DNA from: Pseudomonas yangonensis
GTDB lineage: Bacteria; Pseudomonadota; Gammaproteobacteria; Pseudomonadales; Pseudomonadaceae
Assembly (NCBI RefSeq): GCF_009932725.1
Contig: NZ_BLJU01000003.1
Span: forward strand, 124,001 to 188,000
DNA: 64,000 nt
Direction of reading: 5' to 3'
Below, one piece after another: positions 60,592-64,000 of this stretch. A program made the translations under genes and the position numbers. Position 1 is the first letter of the stretch; each line of letters begins with the position of its first letter. Under the pieces are notes generated by a model. It searched no databases. It was not told the origin of the DNA and worked only from the letters and a program-made list of their open reading frames with translations.

Positions 60592-61153
60592 CCGGTGACG
60601 TTTCGCTTTGGCAGCGAAAGGCGCTTTGGTGAAAGGCGGGTTGATACCGGGCTGGCAAGTTTGTGTGTTCTTTTGCGCTATTTATATCCGGGCAAAGATC
60701 ATTGGCGTGTCGATCTTTCGTCTTGCTTTCGCCCCTCACGGGCGAGTCACTTGATTCGCTGCGCTCACCCTTCGGGTCAGCCTGCGGCTGTTACTTCGCT
60801 GCGCTTCGTAGCTCTTGCTTGCCCAAGAGAAAGTAACCAAAGAGAAGGGCACCCCACCATCCGGCCCCGGCTGCGCCGGGGTTCCCTCGCTCCATCACCG
60901 CTCCAGGGGCACGCCGTGAAGGGCCATCCCTGGCCCATCACGGCTCTCGCGACATCCATGTCGCTCAACCCCTTCCACGGCGATTCCACTCGGCCTCCTG
61001 AAGGGGACTTGGGCGTCGCTTGTGAGATCGCGCTTCAAGAGCAAAAGCCAAACGCTACCCACTTTGATCTTCCGGATATTTCGCGAGCTCGCGGTCCCGT
61101 AAGTAGGCCAAGCCATCGGCAGCACACACTTAATTGCCAGTCAGATCTGCGCA
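60592..61153. repeat. Gene-free stretch resembling a Pseudomonas interspersed element
   Basis: About 560 bases between the Pho box and the DUF2383 gene terminator with no credible gene. It contains CAAGAGAAAGTAACCAAAGA near 60823, a CCCCGGC-TGC-GCCGGGG hairpin near 60865-60885, and CTTGCTT/CGCTGCGCT short repeats. From memory such AGAAAGTAACCAAAGAGAAG stretches recur in Pseudomonas intergenic regions; I could not verify copy number. The frame open on the plus strand from 60595 has unnatural composition and is rejected. Confidence 0.45.
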
Positions 61154-61190
61154 ACAAAAAAGCCCCCGCACGCCTTGCGTGCAGGGGCTC
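61154..61190 (-). terminator. Rho-independent terminator after the DUF2383 gene
   Basis: On the minus strand AGCCCCTGCACGC, AAG loop, GCGTGCGGGGGCT followed by TTTTTT, 19 bases after the stop. Strong terminator. Confidence 0.88.
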
Positions 61191-61208
61191 GGAACAGCGC
61201 AGCAGCTA

Positions 61209-61643
61209 TTACTGCATGTTCTGCTTCAGCGCACGCATGCGCTCATGGCAGGCACGCACCTTGGGCATTTCCACCGCCAGCAGTACCCGAACATCCTGAT
61301 CGGCACTTTCCAGCGCGTCTTCGAAGGCATGCAGGATGCGGTCTTCCGCCTCCTCCAGCTGCGCCACATAGGTGGCGTCTTCGTCCTTGGCCAAGGTCGC
61401 GCGGGTGTCGGCGTAGAACTGACGCAACTTGCCGAGCATGGTGCCGCCGGCGGCCGGTTCGCTCTGATTGGCCGCAACCTTGACGCTCAGCGCGTCGATC
61501 ACCTGGGTCTTGGCGCGCACCATGTCACGGAACAACGCCTGCAGGCGGATATCCTTGACCTCCTCGTGGGCATGCTCGTAGAAGCGCTTGCCGTCACGGG
61601 TAATTTCGATCAGTTCATTGAGTTGTGCGGTCTTGCTGCTCAT
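61209..61643 (-). CDS. PA2169/DUF2383-type four-helix-bundle protein
   Basis: 144 residues from the ATG at 61643 (MSSKTAQLNELIEITRDGKR), chosen because GGAGAG lies just upstream and the family starts here. Helical ferritin-like protein: YEHAHEEVKDIRLQALFRDM, ATYVAQLEEAEDRILHAFED and a C-terminal VEMPKVRACHERMRALKQ helix. Acidic and His residues at ferritin-like positions suggest metal binding, but no function is established. It is 67 bases after the triple-BON gene on the same strand; both are typical of stress-responsive genes. Confidence 0.82.
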   Translation of the reverse strand: MSSKTAQLNELIEITRDGKRFYEHAHEEVKDIRLQALFRDMVRAKTQVIDALSVKVAANQSEPAAGGTMLGKLRQFYADTRATLAKDEDATYVAQLEEAEDRILHAFEDALESADQDVRVLLAVEMPKVRACHERMRALKQNMQ

Positions 61644-61710
61644 GGATTCTCTCCTTGGCGATGGGACTTGCGGGTTGTCGGCCGCTCCTGCGGCCGAGAT
61701 TGCTCGGAAT

Positions 61711-62541
61711 TCAACTGCTGATGCGCAACGCGTCTGCATCGACGCCACGCACACCGCGAATGTTGCGGGCGATTTCGACCGCCAGACGCTTCTCGGCGCT
61801 GCTCAGTACGCTGCCGCGCAGACTGACCAGACCATCGTCGGTGTTCACCGAAATGTTCATGGCATCCAGGTTGCGGCTGTAGAGGAAACTGGCCTTGACC
61901 TTGCTGGTGATCCAGCCGTCGCTGATGTCCTCGCGCGCTTCGTCGAGGGTGGTTTGCACTTCGCTGCTACTGCTGTCCGCGGTGCTGATGCTGAGGTGAT
62001 TGAACACTTCGCGCACGCCATCGGTATTGGCTGCCAGCTGGCCCGCCAACTCCTTGGCCGCTGGGGTTTGTGCATGACCACTCAAGGTGATGTTGCCGGT
62101 TTCGCTCTTGACCTGAATGTCCAGGCCGCGGGTGTTGCTGTTCCATAGCAGCTTGGATTTCACCGTGGCGGCGAGGCTGGCGTCCTCGAGACGCTGCACC
62201 ATCCCGGGTGGGTTACCTTCGACGGCATCGCTGCCGACTTCGATGCGATTGTCCACCGAGTCGATGCCCTCTATGCTCAGCGCCACCTGCTCGGCGAGCT
62301 CCTTCTGCACGTCGTTCTCGACCTTGCCACCGAGAGTGGCCACACCATCGTCCACGTCAATCTTGAGCTTGAACGGGTTGAGATGACGGTTTAGCGCGAA
62401 GGCCGTCCAGATCGAGCCTTCCTGGCGTGCAGCATCCAGCTGCGAAGCCAGCGCGCCCTCGGCGGCCTGACTGGCAAGCGGTGTAAGACCGAGCAGCAAC
62501 GCAGTGCTGGCGGCAAGCATCAAAGGTTTGAACGGGGGCAT
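61711..62541 (-). CDS. Periplasmic triple BON-domain protein
   Basis: 276 residues from the ATG at 62541 (MPPFKPLMLAASTALLLGLT), a signal peptide cut after QAA near residue 26; AGGAGTG precedes it. Three BON domains at about 50-115, 120-190 and 200-270 (GVATLGGKVENDVQKELAEQ, GNITLSGHAQTPAAKELAGQ, GLVSLRGSVLSSAEKRLAVE), the OsmY architecture with one extra copy. It probably binds membranes or stabilises the periplasm under stress. No enzyme activity expected. Confidence 0.9.
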   Translation of the reverse strand: MPPFKPLMLAASTALLLGLTPLASQAAEGALASQLDAARQEGSIWTAFALNRHLNPFKLKIDVDDGVATLGGKVENDVQKELAEQVALSIEGIDSVDNRIEVGSDAVEGNPPGMVQRLEDASLAATVKSKLLWNSNTRGLDIQVKSETGNITLSGHAQTPAAKELAGQLAANTDGVREVFNHLSISTADSSSSEVQTTLDEAREDISDGWITSKVKASFLYSRNLDAMNISVNTDDGLVSLRGSVLSSAEKRLAVEIARNIRGVRGVDADALRISS

Positions 62542-62646
62542 AAGTTCACTCCTGTTCGTGAGACTACATAAGGAATATCGCAAGCTTTATGCCAGCCAAG
62601 AACACAGATAAAGTCTTTTAAAAACAATCACTTAATCACAATAAAG

Positions 62647-62670
62647 GCACCCTGCCTGCATGCAGGGTGC
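62647..62670. promoter_or_regulatory. Inverted repeat in the BON/algB divergent region
   Basis: GCACCCTGC-CTGCAT-GCAGGGTGC, a perfect 9-bp stem, with an A/T-rich end on its left that would read as TTTATT on the minus strand. It lies 82 bases upstream of algB and 106 bases upstream of the BON gene. Either an operator or a stray terminator; nothing else is seen in 62542-62751. Confidence 0.4.
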
Positions 62671-62751
62671 AGTATCGGCGCGAGCAGGCCGTGCAACTTG
62701 CACGGTTTTTATCTGACTAAGCTGCATTGACCAGCAAGACGGAGCACATAC

Positions 62752-64000
<1,249 letters not shown>

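Noticed and set aside
60595..61299. 234-codon open frame upstream of pstS
   Set aside because: Composition resembles spurious proteins from an interspersed element and it crosses a strong terminator into the DUF2383 gene.

Overview
The window looks like chromosome of a Pseudomonas from the mendocina/oleovorans/stutzeri side of the genus (GC-rich, Pseudomonas-type gene orders). The mdcABCDEGH-madLM/mdcR, glcCDEFG, rubredoxin, response regulator-phoU-pstBACS and algB blocks all read as Pseudomonas genes. Species assignment is inference from gene order and protein recall, not from a search.

Layout. 0-5.4 kb: a divergent LysR regulator (cut by the left edge) and a TRAP transporter dctPQM followed by an IlvD/Edd-family sugar-acid dehydratase that matches L-arabinonate dehydratase in length and cysteine spacing. 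5.5-6.1 kb: a glutathione S-transferase. 6.3-14.7 kb: complete malonate decarboxylase system (mdcR; mdcA-B-C-D-E-G-H-madL-madM on the minus strand). 14.8-18 kb: PAS-GGDEF protein, an orphan TRAP binding protein and a free-standing periplasmic PilJ-type sensor domain. 18.2-29.8 kb: flagellar rod/hook operon flgBCDEFGHIJKL plus a LafW-like gene, with flgA divergent. 29.9-39.6 kb: glycolate utilisation (glcC, glcDEF, glcG, glcB and a lactate/glycolate permease). 39.8 kb: rubredoxin. 40.1-50.9 kb: three tandem flagellins, a ToxR-like membrane regulator with a small membrane partner, and on the minus strand fliD-fliS-fliT-fliK-fliL-fliA-motA-motB. 51.3-60.5 kb: M23 peptidase, REC-PilZ-like regulator, phoU-pstB-pstA-pstC-pstS with a Pho box. 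60.6-62.6 kb: a gene-free stretch, a DUF2383-type protein and a triple-BON protein. 62.7 kb to the end: algB, cut by the right edge.

The most notable content is the flagellar material. Its gene order (flgL-lafW; lafA; lafZ; lafB-C-D-E-F-S-T-U), its own sigma-28 (LafS) and MotAB, and its flagellin N-terminus match lateral (Flag-2) flagellar systems of Vibrio, Aeromonas and E. coli rather than a Pseudomonas polar flagellum. It is split into two blocks by the glycolate locus. Three of its transcription units (flgB operon, fliD operon, lafZ pair) carry good sigma-54 -24/-12 boxes, and the three flagellin genes share a different conserved upstream box. This suggests a sigma-54 middle tier, a LafS late tier and a membrane-bound ToxR-like regulator inside the hierarchy. 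The export apparatus, switch, MS-ring genes, lafK, flgM and flgN are not in the window and must lie elsewhere if the system works.

Several palindromic repeat families sit between genes, some inside operons (mdcE/mdcG, flgG/flgF, pstC/pstA, glcF/glcG). Starts were moved from the longest reading frame where a ribosome site or family length argued for it; this is stated in each entry.
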